DNA of 11,127 bases from Candidatus Saccharibacteria bacterium UBA2834 (GCA_002351365.1 DEGE01000001.1:1-11127); one strand, 5' to 3'. Counted from the first letter of the stretch, positions 1 to 5,931 are shown. The notes: a model not told the origin generated them from the letters alone. Translations and numbers: made by a program.

Positions 1-319
1 GAAAGAGGCGGGTATTGGCTATGGTTCCGTTAATCACCCAGTTGATCGTGATCCTGTTTGTGGCTTTTCTGGCATTATTGAGGGCGATGTTTGTCCAAGC
101 TGTGGTCGCCACGAAATGGATGGTGAAGTCGGATTTGAACGTCTCCGCCGCATCACCGGTTATCTCGTAGGTTCACTCGAGCGCTGGAATGATGGCAAGA
201 AGGCTGAAGAGGCTGCTCGCGTTAAACATAATGTTTCCGTCGGCCAATACGATGTCGATACTAAAGTTAAGCGTGAAGGCAAGAAAGCCGCCCAAAAAGC
301 TGCTCTCGGCAAGGCTTAA
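1..319 (+). CDS. nrdD: Anaerobic (class III) ribonucleoside-triphosphate reductase NrdD, C-terminal part (5' end outside window)
   Basis: This is the C-terminal end of the glycyl-radical enzyme that reduces ribonucleoside triphosphates to deoxyribonucleotides without oxygen. The reading frame is open from the window edge (first full codon at base 2) to TAA at 317-319. The segment RRITGYLVG matches the glycyl-radical loop of NrdD (compare the RxxGYL loop of E. coli NrdD), with the presumed radical glycine at bases 158-160. It is followed by the family-typical tail GKKAEEAARVKH. Upstream lies the zinc-ribbon region with CGFSG and CPSCGR, but only three of the usual four cysteines are present: the first CxxC position reads DPVC. 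The stop codon overlaps the nrdG start by one base (TAATG), so the two are co-transcribed and probably translationally coupled. Identification is strengthened by nrdG directly downstream. Only about 105 residues are visible, so the substrate-binding and reductant-specific residues cannot be judged. Confidence 0.93.
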   Translation, partial: KEAGIGYGSVNHPVDRDPVCGFSGIIEGDVCPSCGRHEMDGEVGFERLRRITGYLVGSLERWNDGKKAEEAARVKHNVSVGQYDVDTKVKREGKKAAQKAALGKA

Positions 320-861
320 TGAAAACCACGCACACTAATAAACTTTGCAATCCACAGATGGATGTGCCCGATGGCTACATCCGTCTGTCGGGCGACCTGG
401 AACATGACAATATCGTGAATGGGCCAGGCTTGCGCGCCGTAATATGGACGCAAGGCTGCCGCCAGCATTGTCCAGGTTGTCAAAATCCTGAAACTTGGAC
501 CGAAGAAGAAGGCGTTGGCGCTTTGGTCAAGATTGATAAAGTCAAAGACGAACTTCGCAAGCTTAAAGGACAGAGTGGCCTAACATTTTGTGGTGGCGAG
601 CCATTGTTGCAAGCTAAAGCATGTTTAGAGATAGCAAAGTTTTGTAAAGAAGAACTTGGTTGGAATGTCTGGTCGTTCACTGGCCTAATTTACGATCACT
701 TGCCACACGAAGGCCCAGTCTGGGATTTTGTCTGCGAGCTTGACGCACTTATTGATGGGCCGTTTATTATGTCGCAGCGCGACTTGACACTCAAGTTCCG
801 TGGCTCTAAAAACCAGCGCATTCTACATCTCAAGAATGGCGAAATCGTCTCACAGGAATAA
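319..861 (+). CDS. nrdG: Anaerobic ribonucleotide reductase-activating protein NrdG (radical SAM)
   Basis: NrdG is the radical-SAM activase that installs the glycyl radical on NrdD using S-adenosylmethionine and a [4Fe-4S] cluster. The 180-residue product has the cluster motif CX3CX2C (C47, C51, C54, within GCRQHCPGC), preceded by IVNGPGLR, a hallmark of NrdG-type activases. The SAM-contacting GGEP is at residues 92-95, and the C-terminal FRGSKNQRI resembles other NrdG proteins. Length fits the family (about 150-230). The start ATG overlaps the nrdD stop (TAATG). An alternative in-frame ATG at residue 14 would remove a short poorly conserved N-terminus and cannot be excluded. The FNT channel gene starts 3 nt after its stop, so nrdD-nrdG-FNT form one operon. 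Confidence 0.95.
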   Translation: MKTTHTNKLCNPQMDVPDGYIRLSGDLEHDNIVNGPGLRAVIWTQGCRQHCPGCQNPETWTEEEGVGALVKIDKVKDELRKLKGQSGLTFCGGEPLLQAKACLEIAKFCKEELGWNVWSFTGLIYDHLPHEGPVWDFVCELDALIDGPFIMSQRDLTLKFRGSKNQRILHLKNGEIVSQE

Positions 862-864
862 AAA

Positions 865-1545
865 ATGCCCCGTTCAAAGCAAACAAAATTCGATTATTTT
901 TCCCTTGTACGCAAATCTATTGCGGCCGCTCTATTAATCGGTCTTGGCGACTATGTTTTATTGAAACTTGGGCAGCCGCTTGGTCCATTCTTATTTAGCT
1001 TCGGACTGCTCGGCGTTTGTGTACTTGGTGCCAACTTATTTACGGGAAAATGCGGCTTTTTAATTGAGGACAAAATCAAGCCGCTTCATTTACTTTTGAT
1101 ATTATTAGTCAACCTCGTTGCCGGTTATTTATTTGGCCTGTTGTTCAGTATCTGTGATGCCGGTATAGTTGCGGCCGCAAGCGAAAAAGTCGCAAGCTGG
1201 GATATGTCTTGGAGCTTCCTTGTTCGTTCGATTCTTTGCGGCGTCATTATGTATCTCGCGGTCGCTATTTATCGTAAAGATTCAAAGCTTGGTATTTTGC
1301 TAGGCGTGCCGCTTTTTATCTTTTGCGGCTTTCAACACTGTATTGCGAATGTAATTACTCTTGGTATCGCGCAGACTTTTAGCTGGACGCTAATTATTTG
1401 TATTGTTGGCAACTTTATTGGATCACTCGTGACTTGGTATCTGTGTACTGATTTATCGTTAGGAAAACAAATTAAAAACACCAAACGAAACAGCAAGCAT
1501 AATCAGGCCCGCCATCAAGGTGCCACTCGCCACAGCAATCATTGA
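865..1545 (+). CDS. Formate/nitrite transporter (FNT/FocA-NirC) family channel
   Basis: This is a 226-residue hydrophobic protein of the FNT family, pentameric inner-membrane channels for formate, nitrite or related monovalent anions. Diagnostic segments are ANLFTGKCG (residues 56-64), equivalent to the family's LFT pore loop, and GFQHCIANV (155-163), equivalent to the conserved GxEHxxAN segment with the central pore histidine, here H158. The family's usual glutamate before it is glutamine here. About six membrane segments are visible. It is short compared with FocA (about 285). A GGA-type ribosome-binding site (cacaggaataaaa) precedes the ATG, and only 3 nt separate it from nrdG. Formate is the likely substrate because NrdD of the E. 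coli type consumes formate, but nitrite or hydrosulfide cannot be excluded. The last 28 residues are Asn/Lys/His/Arg-rich and lie antisense to the convergent gene at 1459-1932. Confidence 0.88.
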   Translation: MPRSKQTKFDYFSLVRKSIAAALLIGLGDYVLLKLGQPLGPFLFSFGLLGVCVLGANLFTGKCGFLIEDKIKPLHLLLILLVNLVAGYLFGLLFSICDAGIVAAASEKVASWDMSWSFLVRSILCGVIMYLAVAIYRKDSKLGILLGVPLFIFCGFQHCIANVITLGIAQTFSWTLIICIVGNFIGSLVTWYLCTDLSLGKQIKNTKRNSKHNQARHQGATRHSNH

Positions 1546-1932
1546 TTTTTTAAAATCCAGACCAAGGAAGCTAGCTGCTAGAGTGCCAGTCCAGGCGCCC
1601 GTGCCAGGAATTGGAATGCCAACAAAGAAGAGTAGCGCATAATAGATGCCTTTGTCGGATTTCTCCTGCAACTTTTTGCCGCCTTTTTCGCCTTTATTAA
1701 TGCAAAAATCGCAGAATTTCTTAAGCCAGGTAATTTTGCACTCGGCACCACGTTTTAATAAATCTTGTGCGAACAGAAAAACGAATGGCATCGGAATTAA
1801 ATTGCCAATCATCGCAATAATCAACGACGGTATTTCTGGCAAATCCATTCCGGCCGCAATCGGAATCGCTCCCCTTAATTCAATCAGCGGGAGCATAGAA
1901 ACAATTAATACTATAAAAAACTTCTGAATCAC
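1459..1932 (-). CDS. Small multidrug-export-like membrane protein (COG2426 / Sm_multidrug_ex)
   Basis: This is a 157-residue integral membrane protein. The segment PLIELRGAIPIAAG near the N-terminus and GIPIPGTGAWTGTLAA in the second half are the two conserved blocks of the COG2426 'small multi-drug export' family. Its true function is uncertain; the family is related in sequence style to DedA-like re-entrant-loop proteins. Three or four hydrophobic segments flank a charged cytoplasmic stretch (roughly residues 60-95). The start is GTG at 1932: upstream in-frame codons reach a stop without ATG. No Shine-Dalgarno is visible; an extended -10 (TGtTATGAT) ends 9 nt before the GTG. The gene is convergent with, and overlaps by 87 nt, the FNT gene, and is divergent from the methyltransferase at 1979. 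Confidence 0.85.
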   Translation of the reverse strand: MIQKFFIVLIVSMLPLIELRGAIPIAAGMDLPEIPSLIIAMIGNLIPMPFVFLFAQDLLKRGAECKITWLKKFCDFCINKGEKGGKKLQEKSDKGIYYALLFFVGIPIPGTGAWTGTLAASFLGLDFKKSMIAVASGTLMAGLIMLAVSFGVFNLFS

Positions 1933-1941
1933 TTCAGTAAT

Positions 1942-1950
1942 ATCATAACA
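1942..1950 (-). promoter_or_regulatory. Extended -10 promoter for the COG2426-type gene
   Basis: Read on the minus strand this is TG-t-TATGAT. The hexamer ends 9 nt before the GTG at 1932, predicting a transcript with a leader of about 2 nt. No good -35 is visible. It lies back to back with the methyltransferase promoter in a 46-bp intergenic gap. Confidence 0.5.
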
Positions 1951-1966
1951 TTTTAGGTTCTCGAAG

Positions 1967-1972
1967 TATAAT
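1967..1972 (+). promoter_or_regulatory. -10 box (TATAAT) directly before the methyltransferase ATG
   Basis: A perfect TATAAT ends 6 nt before the ATG at 1979. Transcription starting about 7 nt downstream of the box would begin at the start codon, so the mRNA should be leaderless. No Shine-Dalgarno is present between box and ATG. Confidence 0.6.
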
Positions 1973-1978
1973 TAGCTT

Positions 1979-2641
1979 ATGGTAGAATCAAAAGCTTGGG
2001 ATTGGAAAATTGTTAAGAATAAACAAGAGCAGACTTGGCTCGAGCCGAGCATCGAGTCATATTATCTGATCGATCGTTGGCAGAAACAGTGCAAAAAAGA
2101 CTTTCTTGATTTAGGCTGCGGCCTCGGGCGCCACACAATTCAATTTGCTAAGGCGGGTTTCAATACTGCAGGCTTTGATCTGAGCGAAGAGTCGATTAGG
2201 CGTACCGCCGAATACGCAAAAGCCGAAAAACTTGATATTGCCCTTAAAGTTGGCGACATGCTTGAGTTGCCATATCCAGATGCATCTTTTGATTGTATTC
2301 TTTGTCGCAATGTTATTTCCCATACCGATACTGCGGGGATGCGTCAAATCGTGGAGGAGCTAAAGCGTGTATTGCGCCCGGAGGGTGAATGCTACTTAAC
2401 GCTTGGTTCAAAAGAAACTTGGGGATTCAAGCAAGATTGGCCAGTCGTCGACGAAAACACCAAAATTCGCATTGAGGACGGACCAGAAAATGGTATCCCG
2501 CATTTTTATGCAGACTATGATTTAATCCAGGAATTATTTAAAGACTTCAAAATCGAGCTAGTTTATCAACTAGAAGATTTTTATGAAAAGGATGGTAAGA
2601 CTCTAAACTCTTGGCATTATCATCTTTTAATCAAGAAATAA
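1979..2641 (+). CDS. Class I SAM-dependent methyltransferase (substrate unknown)
   Basis: This 220-residue Rossmann-fold methyltransferase has motif I FLDLGCGLGRHT (residues 42-53), the acidic end of strand beta2 at GFDLS (65-69), an adenine-contacting GDM (92-94), the post-II segment CILCRNVISH (107-115) and the RPEG turn (133-136). These are the hallmarks of Methyltransf_11/25-type small-molecule or protein methyltransferases. The C-terminal half (HFYADYDLIQELF and LNSWHYHLLIKK) resembles generic SAM methyltransferases annotated near tellurite-resistance types; I cannot name a substrate. The ATG lies 6 nt after a TATAAT box and has no Shine-Dalgarno, suggesting leaderless translation. Its TAA stop directly abuts the stop of the convergent pilin-fusion gene, with no intergenic base and no terminator. 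Confidence 0.88.
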   Translation: MVESKAWDWKIVKNKQEQTWLEPSIESYYLIDRWQKQCKKDFLDLGCGLGRHTIQFAKAGFNTAGFDLSEESIRRTAEYAKAEKLDIALKVGDMLELPYPDASFDCILCRNVISHTDTAGMRQIVEELKRVLRPEGECYLTLGSKETWGFKQDWPVVDENTKIRIEDGPENGIPHFYADYDLIQELFKDFKIELVYQLEDFYEKDGKTLNSWHYHLLIKK

Positions 2642-2647
2642 TTATTT
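2636..2647. repeat. 12-bp palindrome AAATAATTATTT spanning two convergent stop codons
   Basis: The TAA of the methyltransferase (2639-2641) and the TAA of the pilin fusion (2642-2644, minus strand) abut inside a perfect AT palindrome. No GC-rich hairpin with a T-run is present, so this is not a normal intrinsic terminator. Confidence 0.7.
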
Positions 2648-4234
2648 ACATTCGTCTTTGGCAATAGTGCGGATATTTCTTAGAGTGCCATCGCCCAAGC
2701 CTGTGCCAGCGTCAGTCGTAATCTTTGTGGCGTCAATGCCGAATGCCTTAGTGGCGACACATGCTGCGACAAGGTAGGCGCCTAAGTTATTTTGATGCCT
2801 GTCGTCGCCGAACACGGTATAGCCCTTCGATTGTGCCGCATAAATAGCATTACCGTCATTGATGGTGCTTGACCATACGCCCGCATCGCTGGCAATTCTT
2901 CTCGATACATTCGAAGCGATAGTATTAACGGAAGAGATTGTCGAACTGCCGGAGTCATTCAGGTACCAAGTTTTGCGGACGTAGACTTTAACGTTGCTAT
3001 TTTTTTCTTTGACCGCCCTAGCGATTGCTACGGCCCCGCTGTAGAAAGTGCCCTCATCAAGAGAGGTGTCGGTTTGCTCTTGTAGGAAAACGTAATCATA
3101 TTTTTTCTTGATGTTTCCGCCACGCGAATTGTAATTTTCCAAAAGGGTAGAGCCGCCAGCGGAAACACGAGTCGATTCGACCTCGTAGCCCATATTCTTC
3201 ATAATTGCGACGAATTTTTGATCGATATCATGCACATAGGTTTTACTATTTCCTACCCACAAGACAGTGACCTTTGGATTTGCGACCTTAACTGCGACGG
3301 TGGCTTTCTTGCCATTCGTACTAGTCACGGTAATGGTGGCCTTCCCCGTCGCCTTGGCGGTTATTTTGCCGCTATTCTTGTCGACTGTTGCTACGGATTT
3401 ATTGGAACTGCTCCACGTTAATCTCTTGTCTTCGGCGTCTGCTGGGTTGATAGTTGCCGTAATGGTTTCAGAATCGCCAATCTTTAACTCGAGCTCGGAC
3501 TTCGAGACCGTGATACTTTCAACCCTTACGATTGCTTTGATCGTCAACTCTATTGTTGCGGTCTTACCGTTGCGAGACTTGACGGTGATGGTAGTGGTGC
3601 CAGGGGATTTGGCCGTAACATTGCCAGTTAGGCCAACTGTAGCGACGGATGGATTTGACGAGGTGTAAGCTAAGGCAGTATTGGCAACATTGGCTGGCGT
3701 AAATTCTACCTTCAGTTGCATAGATTCACCTTCTTTAATCTCGGTACTGGGTGCAGTAACTGTAATGGCTTCAACTTCAGCATCGGCAACGACGCCGCCA
3801 CCACCGCCGCCACCACCGCCTTCGGTTTTGCCCTCGAGCGCGTTCAATACAAAGCTAGTAATGCCAAATGCTAACAACGAGACAATTAGGCCAATTATGG
3901 CATAAAGAATGGTCGTCTTAGCTTTCTTGGTTTTATTCGGATCTCCTTGTGAGGTGGTGTAGTTCACGCCACCAATTACGATGAAGATAACAGCAATAAT
4001 GCCAATCCAAAGGTAGATGGTATCTAAGACTTTGCCGACTGTGGTGTAGGCATCTTCCTCATTCTTCTCATAATCGCACATGCCAGGCGGCACGCTACCA
4101 CCCTCAAGAACATACTCGCAGGCCTCATAGCCACTGGTGTTTTGCTCGGCGGCAAAGGTGGGGGCTGAAAATGATGAGATTAAAAGTAGACCAAACAAGA
4201 AAATCAGGATAAATTTACGGAGTTTCGTAAACAT
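2642..4234 (-). CDS. Secreted VirB2-like pilin fused to two BIG2 domains and an SGNH-hydrolase-like domain
   Basis: This 530-residue protein has four parts. A Sec signal peptide spans residues 1-28 (likely cleavage TFA|AEQ). Two membrane helices (about 72-91 and 107-134) are joined by a basic loop, SQGDPNKTKKAKT, in the style of TrbC/VirB2 pilins common in Patescibacteria. After nine glycines (139-147) come two BIG2 Ig-like repeats (about 154-233 and 237-317), each with a 'SSN.SVATV..G.(I/V)TAK..G..TITV' core. The C-terminal domain (321-530) resembles SGNH/GDSL hydrolases of the DUF4886 type: GNS (S330, candidate nucleophile), AGGSTL (359-364), LQEQ (384-387) and DDRH (D477/H480, candidate DxxH). 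Cysteine pairs C39/C53 and C492/C529 could form disulfides. By VirB2 topology the N-terminus and the whole C-terminal part lie outside. Substrate is unknown. There is no Shine-Dalgarno; TAAAAT/TATTAA sequences sit just before the ATG. It is co-oriented with the membrane-protein gene 36 bp upstream. Confidence 0.85.
   Translation of the reverse strand: MFTKLRKFILIFLFGLLLISSFSAPTFAAEQNTSGYEACEYVLEGGSVPPGMCDYEKNEEDAYTTVGKVLDTIYLWIGIIAVIFIVIGGVNYTTSQGDPNKTKKAKTTILYAIIGLIVSLLAFGITSFVLNALEGKTEGGGGGGGGGVVADAEVEAITVTAPSTEIKEGESMQLKVEFTPANVANTALAYTSSNPSVATVGLTGNVTAKSPGTTTITVKSRNGKTATIELTIKAIVRVESITVSKSELELKIGDSETITATINPADAEDKRLTWSSSNKSVATVDKNSGKITAKATGKATITVTSTNGKKATVAVKVANPKVTVLWVGNSKTYVHDIDQKFVAIMKNMGYEVESTRVSAGGSTLLENYNSRGGNIKKKYDYVFLQEQTDTSLDEGTFYSGAVAIARAVKEKNSNVKVYVRKTWYLNDSGSSTISSVNTIASNVSRRIASDAGVWSSTINDGNAIYAAQSKGYTVFGDDRHQNNLGAYLVAACVATKAFGIDATKITTDAGTGLGDGTLRNIRTIAKDECK
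3794..3820 (-). repeat. Polyglycine-coding GGN tract (9 Gly)
   Basis: Nine consecutive glycine codons (GGC/GGT mix) form the linker between the pilin helices and the BIG2 domains. Codon mixing argues for a selected linker rather than fresh slippage, but length variation between strains would be plausible. Confidence 0.85.
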
Positions 4235-4239
4235 AAGCT

Positions 4240-4252
4240 TATTAATATTTTA
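4240..4252 (-). promoter_or_regulatory. Candidate -10 region of the pilin-fusion gene
   Basis: On the minus strand this AT-rich stretch reads TAAAATATTAAT. TAAAAT ends 12 nt before the ATG at 4234 and the overlapping TATTAA ends 7 nt before it. Either would give a 5' leader of about 0-6 nt, and no Shine-Dalgarno lies in the gap. No -35 is evident, and read-through from the gene at 4271-4897 is also possible. Confidence 0.35.
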
Positions 4253-4270
4253 GCGTGTTTGATGTGTGGG

Positions 4271-4897
4271 CTATTTACAGGTAAAGCCACTCTCTTCGAT
4301 ATACGTTTTGGCCTCAGGGCGCGTTTTGCCAACTTGCCCGGTGTAGCGTTTGTTTCTGAAAGTGATTTTTACGGTGCTGTCATCTACTTTGGTGAGCTGA
4401 GCATCATCATAATCGTCGCCGCTATAGTATTTTTTTAACATGGAATATTCGCTACTCGTGAACTTGTGATTATTAAAATGGAGAGTATTTTCTTGGACGA
4501 CGATTGCGGCCTGAAAATTGCTAAATTCGACTTTAATATCGTGAGTAATAGTGTACTCGGGGTTAGTTTCGACTTTTTGGCAGGTTAAATCTTCGTTGAG
4601 CGGAAAATAGATTAAAGGTATGCCGATCGCGAGAACAGCTACGGCGATAATTGGGCCGAAGATAACAAGTTTCCTGATATTTTTTTGGTCATGCTCTGCG
4701 CTGTCGATTTTGTTGATAGCTCGATTGGCCTGCGCGCTAGTAATTGGTGCAACTTGAGTTTGCGGAGATTGGGCGGCCATGGCAATGGGGTCCGGAAAGT
4801 CTGATTGGATGTTTTGCTCGGCTGGCTGAACTGATGGTTCTTGTGGGGTCGATTCTGGTGACTGTGTTGTAACCGGCTGAGTGGGGTCGTTATTCAT
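4271..4897 (-). CDS. Hypothetical single-pass membrane protein with disordered Pro/Gln-rich N-terminus
   Basis: I do not recognise this 208-residue protein. Residues 1-60 are rich in Pro, Gln, Thr and Ser and look disordered. A single strong membrane helix spans about 76-99 (LVIFGPIIAVAVLAIGIPLI), preceded by charged residues including KNIRK, so the N-terminus is probably cytoplasmic. The C-terminal 105 residues are predicted outside, beta-rich, with two cysteines near its ends (C106 and C207) that could form a disulfide. The layout (long disordered inside tail, one helix, small outside domain) is frequent among Saccharibacteria hypothetical proteins. It lies 36 bp upstream of the pilin-fusion gene on the same strand with no terminator between, so co-expression is possible. 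An extended -10 ends 7 nt before the ATG, implying a leaderless mRNA. Confidence 0.75.
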   Translation of the reverse strand: MNNDPTQPVTTQSPESTPQEPSVQPAEQNIQSDFPDPIAMAAQSPQTQVAPITSAQANRAINKIDSAEHDQKNIRKLVIFGPIIAVAVLAIGIPLIYFPLNEDLTCQKVETNPEYTITHDIKVEFSNFQAAIVVQENTLHFNNHKFTSSEYSMLKKYYSGDDYDDAQLTKVDDSTVKITFRNKRYTGQVGKTRPEAKTYIEESGFTCK

Positions 4898-4904
4898 TGA
4901 CTCA

Positions 4905-4913
4905 ATAATAGCA
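4905..4913 (-). promoter_or_regulatory. Extended -10 (TGcTATTAT) for the membrane-protein gene
   Basis: On the minus strand TG-c-TATTAT ends exactly 7 nt before the ATG at 4897, predicting transcription from the start codon. No Shine-Dalgarno and no -35 is visible. Confidence 0.6.
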
Positions 4914-4954
4914 TAAGTGTTTTTTGTGCTGGTTTAATGATGCTGGCTTTTCGG

Positions 4955-4960
4955 TATAAT
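4955..4960 (+). promoter_or_regulatory. -10 box (TATAAT) of the HIT-protein gene
   Basis: A perfect TATAAT about 41 nt before the ATG would give a leader of roughly 35 nt that includes the AAAGGAG ribosome-binding site at 4985-4991. The -35 is weak (TTTAAT at about 4933-4938). A TTGACA at 4974-4979 lies downstream of the box with no matching -10 and is probably coincidence. Confidence 0.6.
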
Positions 4961-5001
4961 AAGAATATAGAGGTTGACAGATATAAAGGAGTAAAAACAT
5001 C

Positions 5002-5376
5002 ATGGCGAGTATATTTAGTCAAATTATTGCAGGGGAAATTCCATCGTATAAGATATACGAAGATGAGAAGACTTATGCATTTCTTGATATAAATCCCGAA
5101 GTTAAAGGTCATACTTTGGTTGTACCGAAGGTAGAGGTTGATCGTATTTATGATTTATCTGATGAGGATTGGTCTGCTCTATGGGCGAGTGTAAAGAAGA
5201 TTGCAAAACATATGGAAGAGGTAACTGGTCGTCGTACAGTAATGAAAGTAGTGGGTACGGATGTGCCGCATGCGCATGTACACTTAACGCCAATTGATGA
5301 AACTTGGGAATATGGAAAAACTCTTCAGCTAAAAGATGAAGAGTTTGAGGAGATTCGCGATAAATTAGCGTTTTAA
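5002..5376 (+). CDS. HIT-family nucleotide-binding hydrolase (Hint-like)
   Basis: This 124-residue histidine-triad protein belongs to the family that hydrolyses nucleoside phosphoramidates or related AMP-linked substrates. The N-terminal block SIFSQIIAGEIPSYKIYEDE, the central AFLDINPEVKGHTLVVPK and the catalytic triad HAHVHL (H-x-H-x-H, about residues 90-95) are all present. Length is typical for Hint/PKCI-type proteins (110-140). The ATG has a clear AAAGGAG 10 nt upstream and its own TATAAT box. It is divergent from the membrane-protein gene and ends in a strong terminator shared with the next, convergent gene. The natural substrate is not predictable from sequence. Confidence 0.95.
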   Translation: MASIFSQIIAGEIPSYKIYEDEKTYAFLDINPEVKGHTLVVPKVEVDRIYDLSDEDWSALWASVKKIAKHMEEVTGRRTVMKVVGTDVPHAHVHLTPIDETWEYGKTLQLKDEEFEEIRDKLAF

Positions 5377-5377
5377 T

Positions 5378-5406
5378 AAAAAATACCCCTTACGGGGTAT
5401 TTTTTT
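5378..5406. terminator. Bidirectional intrinsic terminator
   Basis: A 7-bp perfect stem ATACCCC / GGGGTAT with a TTAC loop is flanked by A-run on the left and T-run on the right, so it works for both the HIT gene (+) and the convergent coiled-coil gene (-). Confidence 0.9.
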
Positions 5407-5421
5407 AACGTTTTCTTTGAA

Positions 5422-5838
5422 CTAGTAGCGGGAGAAGGCTTCACGGTTGGCTTCGTTTTGTTCACGAATCTTATCCCGGAGCTCTTCTTCGGTATCGGCT
5501 TCTATCGTTACGACAGTGCCATCTGGGTTTTCGAAACGACGTACATAACGCTTAGACTGTGCTTGTTCGGCTGGTCCAGTGGTTTCTTCGGCAGTTATTG
5601 GCGTGCCTTCGTCTTCTTCGTCTGGGGCGACTTTGTCAAGAATGCGTTGCATCCATTCTTGGTTTTGGGAAATATATTTACCGATTTTTTGAAGGGTAGC
5701 TTCATCGCCTTTTTCTTTAGCTTTTTCGGCCTGCTCTTCGAGCCAGTCCATTTCTTCGGCTAGATCGTCCCAGTGCTGGGTAAGCTGGTCAATTTCTTCC
5801 TGTGGCAGTTCATTTGTATTTGCTATGGTTTCTGACAT
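5422..5838 (-). CDS. Acidic coiled-coil hypothetical protein
   Basis: This 138-residue soluble protein is not recognised. Residues about 13-68 are Glu/Asp/Gln-rich with heptad-like spacing and many tryptophans (TQHWDDLAEEMDWLEEQAEK), predicting a helical hairpin or coiled coil. A short acidic, Pro/Thr-rich linker (about 70-92) leads to a C-terminal segment with a beta-hairpin-like RRFENPDGTVVTIEA followed by an EEELRDKIREQNEA helix. No signal peptide or membrane helix is present. It has a textbook sigma70 promoter and an AAGGAG ribosome-binding site 10 nt before the ATG, so solid expression is expected. It is a single-gene transcription unit ending at the shared terminator. Confidence 0.8.
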   Translation of the reverse strand: MSETIANTNELPQEEIDQLTQHWDDLAEEMDWLEEQAEKAKEKGDEATLQKIGKYISQNQEWMQRILDKVAPDEEDEGTPITAEETTGPAEQAQSKRYVRRFENPDGTVVTIEADTEEELRDKIREQNEANREAFSRY

Positions 5839-5848
5839 TATATGTCTT

Positions 5849-5854
5849 CTCCTT
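5849..5854 (-). promoter_or_regulatory. Shine-Dalgarno AAGGAG of the coiled-coil gene
   Basis: AAGGAG on the minus strand lies 10 nt upstream of the ATG at 5838 and supports that start. Confidence 0.75.
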
Positions 5855-5894
5855 AGTTGTTAAGTGTTTGTTTTTGTGATACCCAATTGAGCCT

Positions 5895-5923
5895 AATATA
5901 GCAAAACTTAAGCGTTTTGTCAA
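5895..5923 (-). promoter_or_regulatory. Consensus sigma70 promoter (TTGACA-17-TATATT)
   Basis: On the minus strand TTGACA (5923-5918), a 17-nt spacer and TATATT (5900-5895) form a near-perfect housekeeping promoter for the coiled-coil gene, leaving a leader of about 50 nt. Confidence 0.85.
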
Positions 5924-5931
5924 GTGGTAGG

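Noticed and set aside
1543..1545. UGA read as an amino acid (Gracilibacteria/Absconditabacteria code)
   Set aside because: TGA codons appear only at gene ends here, TGG is used for Trp, and long genes such as valS contain no in-frame TGA.
3267..3668. Plus-strand 133-codon open frame opposite the pilin fusion
   Set aside because: It lies antisense to the BIG2-coding region and has the Val/Ala/Leu-rich composition expected of a mirror frame; no start signal or family resemblance.
4974..4979. TTGACA as the -35 of the HIT gene
   Set aside because: There is no -10 at a suitable distance downstream; the TATAAT lies upstream of it at 4955-4960.
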